Source: a virus
Strand: one strand, 5' to 3'
Virus record (IMG/VR): IMGVR_UViG_3300042691_043531
Span: 1-41,298 of that record
DNA length: 41,298 nucleotides
Program-made: the position numbers and the translations under genes
Notes under the pieces: generated by a model
Told to the model about the DNA's origin: nothing
Seen by the model: only the letters and a program-made list of their open reading frames with translations
The model's database searches: none
Part shown: positions 1 through 7,561 of the stretch, one piece after another
Layout: the number at the start of each line of letters is the position of its first letter
Numbering within the stretch: the stretch's first letter is position 1

Positions 1-2
1 CT

Positions 3-74
3 GACTATGTCAAACCTGGATGGGGCAAAAAGCCCATAGCCAAGATTGGCCGCCATATATTTTATGGTAGTTAG
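3..74 (+). CDS. C-terminal end of a gene that begins before the window
   Basis: The frame is open from the window edge and ends with TAG at 72-74. Only 23 residues are visible, basic and aromatic (it contains KPGWGKKPIAKIGRH), so no family can be assigned. The next gene starts 11 bases later, which suggests co-transcription. It could be a chance open frame, but the stop position just before the next gene favours a real gene end. Confidence 0.45.
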   Translation, partial: DYVKPGWGKKPIAKIGRHIFYGS

Positions 75-85
75 TAGGACATTAA

Positions 86-457
86 ATGCCACTTTTAACT
101 TCAACCCGTAAAAAGCTAGAACTTCAAAAAACCATGGAAAATTCAAAAATTGACTTTGATCGTATTAAGAATCAAGTAGCTGAGTTCTTTACTACACACT
201 TTAGTAAAATCTCAGCTGACACAATGGGATGGCTAGCCGCTATAGCATTACATGCGGCTACTATTCCTACATTACTTGCACTTCTTACTGGATTGACTGA
301 TTCTACACCTAGCGTGGATGTTATACTATTTCTTTGGTTAGGATTGGTGCTATTGTTTGGTCGTGCAATTATCCTTAAAGATTTGCTTAACATATCTACT
401 ATTGGATTGGGTTTCGTAATTCAAGCAAGTTTAATGGCATTGATCCTGTTTAAGTAA
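86..457 (+). CDS. Small integral membrane protein, unknown function
   Basis: A 123-residue protein with a charged N-terminal third (residues 1-45) followed by three hydrophobic stretches at about 47-67, 77-94 and 100-122, probably spanning the membrane. No catalytic motif is visible. The first ATG is used here; an ATG at residue 17 (MENSK) is an alternative because neither site has a strong ribosome binding site. Short membrane proteins of unknown role are common in T4-like aquatic phages. The function is not recognised. Confidence 0.6.
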   Translation: MPLLTSTRKKLELQKTMENSKIDFDRIKNQVAEFFTTHFSKISADTMGWLAAIALHAATIPTLLALLTGLTDSTPSVDVILFLWLGLVLLFGRAIILKDLLNISTIGLGFVIQASLMALILFK

Positions 458-458
458 A

Positions 459-480
459 CATAAATACTGAAAATAGGAGG
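459..480 (+). promoter_or_regulatory. Late-type promoter box and strong ribosome binding site
   Basis: CATAAATA at 459-466 matches the T4-family late promoter consensus TATAAATA at 7 of 8 positions. A full AGGAGG lies at 475-480, five bases before the GTG at 486, and fixes that GTG as the start. Confidence 0.55.
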
Positions 481-485
481 CAGTC

Positions 486-710
486 GTGAGCAAACGCCTA
501 GAATTAACAGTTGAAGATCCAGTACAGGACTACGACGAAGAAATTGGCGAAGAAGATTATGGATTTATCTTTGACGCAGATGGAAATTTAAAATTTGCGT
601 TCGTGCCAGAATTTCTGCCTGATAAGCCACCAAAAAATATTCAAAAAATTATGAAGATTTTAGGTGTCATTGATCTACAACAATTCAACGAAGACTTAAC
701 TTTGCATTAA
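486..710 (+). CDS. Small acidic protein coupled to a radical SAM gene
   Basis: A 74-residue protein starting at GTG behind a perfect AGGAGG. The N-terminal 30 residues are very acidic (DEEIGEEDYG). A more ordered C-terminal part follows, with a DADGNLKFAF strand, a proline-rich turn (LPDKPPKNIQ) and a helix. Its stop codon shares a base with the ATG of the twitch radical SAM gene (TAATG), so the two are translationally coupled. That arrangement suggests a partner or substrate of the enzyme, in the way RiPP precursors or recognition proteins sit beside radical SAM genes, but no known precursor motif is seen. It is not an established family to me. Confidence 0.7.
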   Translation: MSKRLELTVEDPVQDYDEEIGEEDYGFIFDADGNLKFAFVPEFLPDKPPKNIQKIMKILGVIDLQQFNEDLTLH

Positions 711-1873
711 TGCCCGAAGTAGATTTAGATACATATTGTTCATATGCCTTCACGGCATATGATACAAGAAACAAACACATCTGTTGTAAAATTCAGTCTG
801 ACAAAAAATATGATTCTTTTGAAGAATTATCTTCTTCTGAAGAAGTTCGTGAACTTAGAAACAAAATCCTAGCAGGTGAAAAAGATCCCAAGTGCTACGA
901 ATGCTGGAACGAAGATTCTGTAAACAAAACTTCTATGCGTAAATGGTCGCTTAGAAATAAAACTATAGAAATTATTCAAGAAGAGATTCAAAATCCTAAA
1001 CTTAAACATTATATTTTAGACACTGGCAATGCTTGCAACTTGGCTTGTAGAACGTGCGGTCCATGGGCAAGTTCGACCATAGTCAAAGAAAGAAAAGAAA
1101 AAAGTAAAAACATAAATTGGCTTGATGTTCATGTTGGATCTATTAAAAAAACTGATGTAAACTCTTTTTGTAATGAGAATTTTTCTAACCTTGAAAATAT
1201 CGATGTACTTGGTGGAGAACCTTTAAGCAATTTAGAACATTTTCAAGTATTAAGTACAATTATAGATCAAGGTCATGCAGCTGAGTGTTTAATCAATTAC
1301 TCTACAAATGGTACAATAAAAATTGGTAAACATCATTTAGATATGATGTTAAAATTTAAACAAGTTTTCATAATGTTGAGTTATGATGCAGTTGGAAAAC
1401 CAGCAGAGTATATTCGCACAGGAAGTAACTGGAATGAAGTTTCGAATAATTTAGAAAATTTTAAGAATCTCAGACAAGAAAATAACAATATAAGCCTTGA
1501 ATGTCACCCTACAATCAGTGCTTTGAATATTTTGTATATTGAAGAATTATTTGATTGGCTTGAGGAAAACAACATAGGAAAATTTTATGATTTTTGTTAT
1601 TACCCACATGAATACTCATTTCAGTTGTTTACTCCAAGGCAAAAGGAAATAATTATAAATCGCCTGGAACAATCAAAACATGACATGAGTTCCATTATAG
1701 CGCATATTAACAAATGGGATCATGATCCTACACTTGTACCACAGTTTTGGAATCAAGTGCAGTGGACCAAAGAATACTGGAAATTGGACATCAAAGATTA
1801 CTTACCTGACTTGTACAGTTTGATGTTGGTGGAGACCAATGCCCACTGCCATTCCAGTTCAAATCAATATTAA
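710..1873 (+). CDS. Radical SAM protein with N-terminal twitch-type cysteine region
   Basis: A 387-residue protein. C109-x3-C113-x2-C116 is the radical SAM [4Fe-4S] motif and GGE at 168-170 is the usual SAM-binding segment. Cysteines at 25, 26, 62 and 65 form an N-terminal twitch-like region that probably holds an auxiliary cluster. The family is the twitch-domain radical SAM group, common in marine T4-like phages, with substrates unknown. It overlaps the preceding small acidic gene by one base. Its last 83 bases overlap the end of the convergent B12-binding radical SAM gene. The C-terminal tail (VETNAHCHSSSNQY) lies inside that overlap and looks less constrained. Confidence 0.85.
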   Translation: MPEVDLDTYCSYAFTAYDTRNKHICCKIQSDKKYDSFEELSSSEEVRELRNKILAGEKDPKCYECWNEDSVNKTSMRKWSLRNKTIEIIQEEIQNPKLKHYILDTGNACNLACRTCGPWASSTIVKERKEKSKNINWLDVHVGSIKKTDVNSFCNENFSNLENIDVLGGEPLSNLEHFQVLSTIIDQGHAAECLINYSTNGTIKIGKHHLDMMLKFKQVFIMLSYDAVGKPAEYIRTGSNWNEVSNNLENFKNLRQENNNISLECHPTISALNILYIEELFDWLEENNIGKFYDFCYYPHEYSFQLFTPRQKEIIINRLEQSKHDMSSIIAHINKWDHDPTLVPQFWNQVQWTKEYWKLDIKDYLPDLYSLMLVETNAHCHSSSNQY

Positions 1874-3803
1874 AATCAATTTGTTCGCCTTCATTAGGTT
1901 GCCATGGTTGGTAAATATTTTCTGGCCCAACAAATCGAAAGCTACAATCCATGGTCCAGTTACCGTCATCATCAATACTAAATTTGTAACAAGCGGTTAG
2001 ATTATCTGCTAATCTATTGCCGTAATTGTTCATATCCCATTCAGGATCAAAATTTACAGAGATATCTAATGCTTGATGATTTCTCGATCTCCACAAAGTT
2101 CTAAATAAAGGCCAGATTTCATTTACAAGGGTTTGTGAAAATCTACATGATAATTTGGGATCTTTGATTATTTCATAATCAAATTCTTCATAGTACAAAT
2201 CTGTATTAAATTCTTTTGAAATTTTATTAATGTTATAGGTTTGTAGTAACTTACCACTTCGATCTTCGTTTGCTTTTAACCTTGGTGCGAGTTGAGTAAA
2301 AATATTAAATGCTTTCAATCTGATCAGTCTATGTAATTTTGTATTTTCGTGATCTTTACTGGCCCACTGCCAAAGGAAAAATTTCTCATGCACACCAAAT
2401 CGGTCAGGATCATCTTTAACTCTACTAGGTCCTAAAAGCATTGTTTGTCTAGAAACATTTATTAGAAATTTTTGAACTCTCCATAGTAATGTCAAAGTGT
2501 GAGCAAAATCATTTGAACGTTCTGTTACATAACCCAACATCCAATTAGTAGCAGCTCCTACATAGTTTTTATTTCCATCTGATAGATTTTGTTCAACTTC
2601 AGATACTGTAATGTTTTTACGCATATCATTCAGCACACGATTACTACCACTTTCTATACCATAGTTTAGATCAGTGCAGCCACTTGCCCTTAGATCTTTG
2701 TAATAATCAAAATCCATTCTCTCATCACAACGAGCATAACCTGTCCAACGAATCTTTAGGCCGCGTTCGACTACACCAATTGCAAACGCTCTTAGCTCAT
2801 TGATGTTTCCGTTAACTAAACTATCAATAAACCAGAAAAAATTAATACCAAAATTTTTATATTGAAATTCTACTTCATCTAACACCATTGGACTTTGTCT
2901 GCTTCTGTACTTCCAATAGTGTGTTTCTGCACAAAATGTACATTTGGCTACACATCCTCGACTGAATTCAGAACTAAAAGCGTTAGGCATCATGTACTTG
3001 TTAATGTCAAAATCACTATAATCCGGAAATGGCAAAGTATCAAGATTTAAACGTTTTGTAGTGTCGGCGTTATACTGATATTGAGTTAACTTTTCCCCAT
3101 TTTCTATTTTATCTAGTAATTCTAATAAAACTTCTTCACCTTCGCCTTTAACAACGTGATCAAATTCAGGAAATGGGTCAGGATTCCAATGTATATGACT
3201 GCCTCCGGCTATAATAATTGTGTTTGGTAGTCTTTCTTTTATTTTTTGTGCCATCCATAAAGTGGGCTTTACATTTGTATAATATAAACTAAAGCCAACA
3301 ACATCTGGCTGTAATGAAACTAATTCTTCAAGATAACTTTCTAATAATGGTTCCACTTTATCTTTCAAATGACGATCGTACATATCGTCCAGCCAAAGAT
3401 AGTCTCTAGATCCATGACCTTCAAAAGGATCATTATCTTTTCCCATCGTTTTTCGTAAATGATTCCAGGTTTCTACATTCCAATCAAATGCAGAGGTTTT
3501 ATACCCAGCTTGTCTTGTTACCGCAGTAAGTCTTGCTATATTGTATGGTGCAAAAAATACTGCCCATTTAGGCATCAAAACTAATGCAATATGAGTTTTA
3601 CGAGTAACCGTTTGGACTTTGAATGCGGATAGATTAGCTTGCGGTCTAGGGCGGGCGTACTTCAACATGGATTTTATAGTTGAAATATGTTTGTCCTCGG
3701 GAAGATAAGGATCGTTAAACTCCTCATGCAATTCTACTAATGTTTTTTTAGGATTGTCTGGTTGAGTTGAGTTTACTGAAATTGGAATGAATTTTTCGGT
3801 CAT
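1791..3803 (-). CDS. B12-binding-domain radical SAM protein
   Basis: A 670-residue protein. Residues about 70-235 form a Rossmann-like cobalamin-binding type domain, with the segments QPDVVGFS, IIIAGGSH and the VKGEGEE motif typical of this group. The radical SAM core follows, with C284-x3-C288-x2-C291 preceded by FSRG. This architecture is shared with radical SAM methyltransferases and related enzymes (HpnJ/MiaB-like layout), but a B12-contacting DxHxxG motif is not seen, so cobalamin may not bind. The substrate is unknown. It is transcribed alone on the minus strand, convergent with the twitch radical SAM gene. A TAAATA box lies six bases before its ATG, which predicts an mRNA starting at or next to the start codon. 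Confidence 0.85.
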   Translation of the reverse strand: MTEKFIPISVNSTQPDNPKKTLVELHEEFNDPYLPEDKHISTIKSMLKYARPRPQANLSAFKVQTVTRKTHIALVLMPKWAVFFAPYNIARLTAVTRQAGYKTSAFDWNVETWNHLRKTMGKDNDPFEGHGSRDYLWLDDMYDRHLKDKVEPLLESYLEELVSLQPDVVGFSLYYTNVKPTLWMAQKIKERLPNTIIIAGGSHIHWNPDPFPEFDHVVKGEGEEVLLELLDKIENGEKLTQYQYNADTTKRLNLDTLPFPDYSDFDINKYMMPNAFSSEFSRGCVAKCTFCAETHYWKYRSRQSPMVLDEVEFQYKNFGINFFWFIDSLVNGNINELRAFAIGVVERGLKIRWTGYARCDERMDFDYYKDLRASGCTDLNYGIESGSNRVLNDMRKNITVSEVEQNLSDGNKNYVGAATNWMLGYVTERSNDFAHTLTLLWRVQKFLINVSRQTMLLGPSRVKDDPDRFGVHEKFFLWQWASKDHENTKLHRLIRLKAFNIFTQLAPRLKANEDRSGKLLQTYNINKISKEFNTDLYYEEFDYEIIKDPKLSCRFSQTLVNEIWPLFRTLWRSRNHQALDISVNFDPEWDMNNYGNRLADNLTACYKFSIDDDGNWTMDCSFRFVGPENIYQPWQPNEGEQIDFNIDLNWNGSGHWSPPTSNCTSQVSNL

Positions 3804-3809
3804 ATAACC

Positions 3810-3817
3810 TATTTAAC
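3810..3817 (-). promoter_or_regulatory. Late-type promoter box next to the start codon, minus strand
   Basis: On the minus strand the sequence reads GTTAAATA, then six bases, then the ATG at 3803-3801. It matches TATAAATA at 6 of 8 positions and has the same spacing as four plus-strand boxes in this window, predicting a leaderless transcript. Confidence 0.4.
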
Positions 3818-3833
3818 GGTTTTAAAATTAAGG

Positions 3834-3863
3834 TTAGACAAATAATTATATTTCTGCTAGTAT
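3834..3863 (+). promoter_or_regulatory. Possible sigma70 promoter for the RTX/DUF4214 gene
   Basis: TTAGAC (3834-3839), an 18-base spacer and TAGTAT (3858-3863) preceded by TGC, an extended -10. The match is moderate. The expected start lies inside the inverted repeat at 3862-3879. Confidence 0.45.
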
Positions 3864-3879
3864 GTAATTATGATTACAT
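3862..3879. repeat. Perfect inverted repeat ATGTAAT/ATTACAT
   Basis: Two 7-base arms, ATGTAAT (3862-3868) and ATTACAT (3873-3879), are separated by TATG. It overlaps the -10 region and expected transcription start of the putative promoter, so it could be an operator for a dimeric repressor. An RNA hairpin at the 5' end is the alternative. Confidence 0.5.
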
Positions 3880-3896
3880 TATTTTGATCCAATGAT

Positions 3897-5723
3897 ATGA
3901 AAATCGAACCACTCAACCGTGTTGCAATAGCAAACATTGATTATCCGTTTTACATGGCAACTGATGGTCGTCCTGATCTTACTCCCGACGGTTTGCCAAC
4001 CACCGGTTTCGAAAACGTCAAAAAGACCGTGGATCGAGCCAAGAGCCTTGGTTTTGATGCAATTGCCATGAGGGTAAATGTACCAATTGATCTTTCAACT
4101 GGCGAACTAGTTCTAATGCTACCCGAGGGCTATAGAAATCGGGACAAATCATTTTCTCCTGAAATCTGGAAAATCATTGCCTATGCTGAATCTATAGGCA
4201 TGAAAAACATTATTGACTTTAGCATTGTTGATGTTCTCACCGATGTGGATTTAACAAAGTCGAGAGTGGGCGCCAATTTTGATGTTACAAAATTTTTCCA
4301 GTCAGTAAAAACTTTTGAAGTTGACGTAGCAAGGCAAGCACAAAACTACGGGGTTGAAAGCATACGAATTGGAATGATGAATTTTGGTTTTAGCGATAAC
4401 CCCAGTTACAAATCTTATTGGCAGGACCTAGTTGACTCTATTAGAAAAGTTTACTCGGGCACACTGGGTTATCAAGACTTGCTCTGGGAAAAGAACAACA
4501 TTGTGTGGGATATGGTTGATAACGCAATTGTTAGCTTTTTTCCAAATTTATCTGCTACACCAGTTTATGATGTTGAGAAGCTGGTGGATCTTTACAAGAC
4601 CACACAAAACCAAATCAATCAGCCTCATAATCATAATCCACACACTGAGTTGTTGGACTTTATTGCTCGATGGAAACACAAGAACATAATACTAAATGAC
4701 ATTTGGTTTCAACCTGGTCAACCTGGTGCAGGTAGATACATTGATATCAGTAGTTATGTTTGGAAGAAAGGTGATCTCGCTAACGAAGCCGATGAAATGC
4801 GTGTGTTTCCCGAGAATCAAATTGACTACAAATCTTTGGAGACACAGATACAGGCTTTTTTTGAGTACCTTGGAAACTACGTAGCAGACAAAGTTGTGGG
4901 TTTCGAATACTTTCAATATGCGCCATGGGCAGACGTAGCGTGGTTAAGATCTCCGAAAACTTTTAGTGATCAATCTTATCAGTCGACCATGCGGGCCAAG
5001 GGCTTCTTAAATTTGACCCCCCAAGCCGAAGAAGCCATCAGCCAATACATTTCTAGAGATTGGGGATTTAAAACCCTTCACTACGGCACGGACAAAGCCG
5101 ATCAACTGGCTGGATCTGAAGTTGATGATAAGTTTTTTGGTAGTACAGCTAACGATGTAATGGATGGTGGATCGGGCAAGGACACCGTCAAGTACACAGG
5201 CAAGCTGACTAGCTACACCGTCAGTCGCTCTGCCAATTCAGTATCGGTTGACAAGCCCAACTCCGGGCGAGATGTGTTGACCAACATAGAGCGACTGGTA
5301 TTCGACGATCGTGCCGTTGCTTTTGATGCCGACGGTACAGCTGGGCGTGGCTACCGCATATACAAAGCCGCTTTTGATCGCACGCCTGATACCGGTGGCT
5401 TGGGCTACTGGCTTGCTCAAATGGATCGGGGTATGGACATGGTTGAGGTCGCAGCTCGCTTTATCGATTCAGCCGAGTTTCGAACTCTCTACGGTCAAAA
5501 CCCGTCAAATGCCGACTTTTTGAGTAAGGTGTACAACAATGTACTTGATCGCAATCCCGATGCTGATGGGCTTGCTTGGTGGGTGAATGAGATGAAAACC
5601 AACCCATCAAAGACTTGGCAAAAGGTTTTAGCAGACTTCGCAGAGTCCACTGAGAATCAAGCTAATGTTGCGACTTTAATAGGCAACGGTATTGAGTACG
5701 ATCCATGGTCTAATGTTGTTTAA
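3897..5723 (+). CDS. TIM-barrel-like protein with RTX calcium-binding and DUF4214 regions
   Basis: A 608-residue protein. Residues about 1-385 resemble a glycoside-hydrolase-type TIM barrel: repeated strand-helix units, an early LGFDAIAMRV, IIDFSIVDVL, and aromatic-rich late strands (VVGFEYFQYAPWADVAW). Residues about 400-430 carry a short RTX-like calcium-binding stretch (DQLAGSEVDDKFFGSTAND, GGSGKD). Residues about 480-590 hold two copies of the DUF4214 unit (AFDRTPDTGGLGYW; VLDRNPDADGLAWW). RTX plus DUF4214 is typical of type I-secreted proteins and adhesins of proteobacteria, and no N-terminal signal peptide is seen, which fits. Base composition, especially after 5080, looks richer in G+C than its neighbours, suggesting acquisition from a host. 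A role on the virion or as a secreted enzyme is open. Confidence 0.7.
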   Translation: MKIEPLNRVAIANIDYPFYMATDGRPDLTPDGLPTTGFENVKKTVDRAKSLGFDAIAMRVNVPIDLSTGELVLMLPEGYRNRDKSFSPEIWKIIAYAESIGMKNIIDFSIVDVLTDVDLTKSRVGANFDVTKFFQSVKTFEVDVARQAQNYGVESIRIGMMNFGFSDNPSYKSYWQDLVDSIRKVYSGTLGYQDLLWEKNNIVWDMVDNAIVSFFPNLSATPVYDVEKLVDLYKTTQNQINQPHNHNPHTELLDFIARWKHKNIILNDIWFQPGQPGAGRYIDISSYVWKKGDLANEADEMRVFPENQIDYKSLETQIQAFFEYLGNYVADKVVGFEYFQYAPWADVAWLRSPKTFSDQSYQSTMRAKGFLNLTPQAEEAISQYISRDWGFKTLHYGTDKADQLAGSEVDDKFFGSTANDVMDGGSGKDTVKYTGKLTSYTVSRSANSVSVDKPNSGRDVLTNIERLVFDDRAVAFDADGTAGRGYRIYKAAFDRTPDTGGLGYWLAQMDRGMDMVEVAARFIDSAEFRTLYGQNPSNADFLSKVYNNVLDRNPDADGLAWWVNEMKTNPSKTWQKVLADFAESTENQANVATLIGNGIEYDPWSNVV

Positions 5724-5733
5724 ATTGCAACGG

Positions 5734-5762
5734 TTGCTCAAAAAGATCCTTTTTGCTACACT
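5734..5762 (+). promoter_or_regulatory. Sigma70-type promoter abutting the start codon
   Basis: TTGCTC (5734-5739), a 17-base spacer ending in TGC (extended -10) and TACACT (5757-5762). The ATG at 5769 is seven bases past the -10, where transcription should start, so the mRNA would be leaderless. No ribosome binding site is possible. Confidence 0.55.
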
Positions 5763-5768
5763 AAGAGC

Positions 5769-5996
5769 ATGAAAAAGGACATTACATTTTATCTCAAGTG
5801 GCTTGCAACTTTTATAACAATTATTGGAGCCATTTGCACTAGCGTTAACCTCTACCCGCTAGGCCCTGCTCTGCTTAACTTTGGCGCCCTACTGTGGCTC
5901 ATTGTTGCAATTAAATGGCGTGAGTGGAGTCTTATTACAATTAATGCAACATTGTTGCTAATCTATACAGTAGGACTTGTTATTAAATTGTTATGA
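5769..5996 (+). CDS. Small membrane protein, three transmembrane segments
   Basis: A 75-residue protein with hydrophobic segments at about 9-27, 29-48 and 53-74 and the short hydrophilic link KWREWSL. The length and the YPLGPxLLxxGxLLWL pattern resemble small membrane proteins seen in other T4-like aquatic phages (recalled, not searched). The function is unknown. The stop overlaps the ATG of the following 25-residue gene (ATGA). Transcription is predicted to begin at the ATG itself. Confidence 0.7.
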   Translation: MKKDITFYLKWLATFITIIGAICTSVNLYPLGPALLNFGALLWLIVAIKWREWSLITINATLLLIYTVGLVIKLL

Positions 5997-6070
5997 TTTG
6001 GTTTGTTGTTATTTTGTTAATAGTTTTTTGGGCTTATCTAGCCCATAACGATGACAACGATCATTGCTAA
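5993..6070 (+). CDS. 25-residue single-pass membrane peptide
   Basis: It opens with ATG overlapping the previous stop in an ATGA junction. One hydrophobic helix (residues 2-17) is followed by an acidic tail (AHNDDNDHC). The overlap and the clean hydrophobic/acidic split support a real micro-gene, probably coupled to the upstream membrane protein. Its function is unknown. Confidence 0.5.
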   Translation: MIWFVVILLIVFWAYLAHNDDNDHC

Positions 6071-6090
6071 AATAGCAACATTTATTTTGG

Positions 6091-6119
6091 TAGACTAAAA
6101 AGGTCCATTTTGCTATAAT
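6091..6119 (+). promoter_or_regulatory. Sigma70-type promoter with extended -10
   Basis: TAGACT (6091-6096), a 17-base spacer ending in TGC and a perfect TATAAT (6114-6119). The leader of about 26 bases contains AAGGAG before the ATG at 6152. It probably drives the five-gene run to the terminator at 7525. Confidence 0.75.
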
Positions 6120-6151
6120 CACTGTATAGTAATTAATAAGGAGCGTAACAA

Positions 6152-6451
6152 ATGAGAACAGCATTCCAAGGTTTGACTACCCAAGAGATTCGTGAAGTTT
6201 CCATGTACGGTTGTACCGAAGCGCAGATGCGTGAAGCAGTAGAGTCCAGTTCCACTTTCAAGTTCAGCGGTCCTGCCATGATTGTTGCAAGCATGATGAG
6301 CGATGCCCAGGAAATGGTTAATACCGAATACGGTGAAGTTGACTTTATGCGAGCAGAAGACGCTCGTCAACAGTTGAACCGTGCCAAGTGGGTTTTGTTC
6401 ACTTACATTATGGATCGCGACGGTAGTGCAGTCGCTCCTATGAAAGGGTAA
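6152..6451 (+). CDS. Hypothetical protein, first gene of a five-gene run
   Basis: A 99-residue soluble, mostly helical protein with no membrane segment or signal peptide. The start is set by AAGGAG nine bases upstream. Codons here are somewhat richer in G+C than in the late genes. No family is recognised. It is the first gene behind a strong sigma70-type promoter and is followed by four tightly packed small genes, which suggests early or constitutive expression from host polymerase. Confidence 0.7.
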   Translation: MRTAFQGLTTQEIREVSMYGCTEAQMREAVESSSTFKFSGPAMIVASMMSDAQEMVNTEYGEVDFMRAEDARQQLNRAKWVLFTYIMDRDGSAVAPMKG

Positions 6452-6455
6452 CACA

Positions 6456-6605
6456 ATGGCTGACCAAAACTTGATAGCCTTGCTTTACGAAGAACTGGTA
6501 CACTTGGATGAACAGGCTGGCTGCTTCGACGAGGAAACCAATGCAAAGATCGACCGGCAGCGTTGGACCATTTACAAACAGATTCAAGAGTTGGAGGCAG
6601 CATAA
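6456..6605 (+). CDS. 49-residue helical protein
   Basis: ATG at 6456, four bases after the previous stop; its TAA shares a base with the next ATG (TAATG). The sequence is a charged amphipathic helix pair (LLYEELVHLDEQ; RWTIYKQIQELEAA). No family is recognised. The spacing and coupling to both neighbours support a real gene. Confidence 0.6.
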   Translation: MADQNLIALLYEELVHLDEQAGCFDEETNAKIDRQRWTIYKQIQELEAA

Positions 6606-7000
6606 TGTTTGATCGTCCTGTAAATTTTGTTACCCGCACTAGCGGCGACGGATACTGGTCCATACAGATCAAAACTGTACGCATCACCCGTGTTGAATTG
6701 GCCTATGTAAATGATGAAGGTGACTTTGGCGAATTGCGAGCTTACTTCAATGTTGGTGATTGGGACATTGACAACGACGGTTTGATCTATTCGGACATGG
6801 GATGGAAGCACTCGTTCCTTACTTGTATGGAAAATCATTTTGGATTCAGTCCGGATGCTATCCTGGATTTGAGCTACAGCGAGCAAGGCATGCAAGGTGA
6901 AGACTTTGTGAGCATGGATGTAGGCCCACAGTTTATTTTAGAGTGTGGTGCATTGTATCGATTTGCAGTACACAAAGAAGCAGTCAATCAAGGAGCATGA
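6605..7000 (+). CDS. Hypothetical protein, 131 residues
   Basis: The start chosen is the ATG at 6605 because it couples to the previous stop; an in-frame TTG upstream would overlap the previous gene for no reason. The protein is rich in acidic residues and beta-strand-like segments (RVELAYVNDEGDFGELRAYF, DNDGLIYSDMGW). No membrane segment and no recognisable motif. The function is unknown. Confidence 0.65.
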   Translation: MFDRPVNFVTRTSGDGYWSIQIKTVRITRVELAYVNDEGDFGELRAYFNVGDWDIDNDGLIYSDMGWKHSFLTCMENHFGFSPDAILDLSYSEQGMQGEDFVSMDVGPQFILECGALYRFAVHKEAVNQGA

Positions 7001-7001
7001 C

Positions 7002-7214
7002 ATGGAACCCAAAGATTTTAGCAATGCATTTAACAGCGCACGCCAAGAAATTCGCTATGCTCAAGGCTTGAGTCGCAAGCGTAAGATAATCCAGCTTCAA
7101 CTTGACGCCCTACACACCATACAATTGGAAATGATTGATGAGGTGGTAGAAGTCAAAGAGCGTGAAGGCTTTCCGGAAGCTACCCAAGTTATTGACTATA
7201 TCAGGAGCCTGTAA
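7002..7214 (+). CDS. 70-residue helical protein
   Basis: The ATG at 7002 is chosen over a longer TTG frame that would overlap the previous gene. The sequence is almost entirely amphipathic helix (KIIQLQLDALHTIQLEMIDE), consistent with a coiled coil or a small adaptor. Its stop overlaps the next ATG (TAATG). Not recognised. Confidence 0.6.
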   Translation: MEPKDFSNAFNSARQEIRYAQGLSRKRKIIQLQLDALHTIQLEMIDEVVEVKEREGFPEATQVIDYIRSL

Positions 7215-7498
7215 TGGATGTAGAAAATCTGATAGACGACATCCTAGCCGATCAAGTGGAAATCGTAGATTTGAACACTGACCAAATGGAGGCCCTAATT
7301 GACTACATGCGTGAACACATAGGGTCAATTGAAAATGACGAATATCGCGAAGCACTGATGATCTTGGTCAATGCTATAGAAATCGCAGCAGAAAATAGAT
7401 TTGGTAATCAAGCAGCAGGTGACTGGACAGAAACAATTGAAGCAAGTATGGCTCGCGGCAATACTTATTTTGAATTGGAAAATAACGTTTTACAGTAG
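7214..7498 (+). CDS. Acidic hypothetical protein, last gene before a terminator
   Basis: A 94-residue, very acidic helical protein (LIDDILADQVEIVDLNTDQMEALIDYM), lacking membrane segments. It is translationally coupled to the preceding gene and ends 26 bases before a strong intrinsic terminator. The acidity could mean DNA mimicry or protein binding, but nothing specific supports this. Confidence 0.65.
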   Translation: MDVENLIDDILADQVEIVDLNTDQMEALIDYMREHIGSIENDEYREALMILVNAIEIAAENRFGNQAAGDWTETIEASMARGNTYFELENNVLQ

Positions 7499-7524
7499 TG
7501 GTGTGTTGCTCCCGTAGTATCTTG

Positions 7525-7548
7525 ACCCGCTTCGGCGGGTTTCTTTTT
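7525..7548 (+). terminator. Rho-independent terminator with UUCG loop
   Basis: Arms ACCCGC (7525-7530) and GCGGGT (7535-7540) close a TTCG loop, followed by TTCTTTTT. It ends the 6152-7498 run and separates it from the late region. Confidence 0.9.
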
Positions 7549-7556
7549 GCTAAATA
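7549..7556 (+). promoter_or_regulatory. Late-type promoter box five bases before the ATG
   Basis: GCTAAATA directly follows the terminator and ends five bases before the ATG at 7562. It keeps the core TAAATA of the T4-family late promoter. No ribosome binding site fits, so a leaderless transcript is predicted. Confidence 0.5.
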
Positions 7557-7561
7557 CGCTT

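Noticed and set aside
4432-4916. Several frames of 60-85 codons overlapping the RTX/DUF4214 gene
   Set aside because: All lie within the long plus-strand gene in other frames or strands, without start signals.
7522-7527. TTGACC read as a -35 box
   Set aside because: It belongs to the terminator's 5' arm, and no -10 lies at 16-18 bases; the late-type GCTAAATA is the better start signal.
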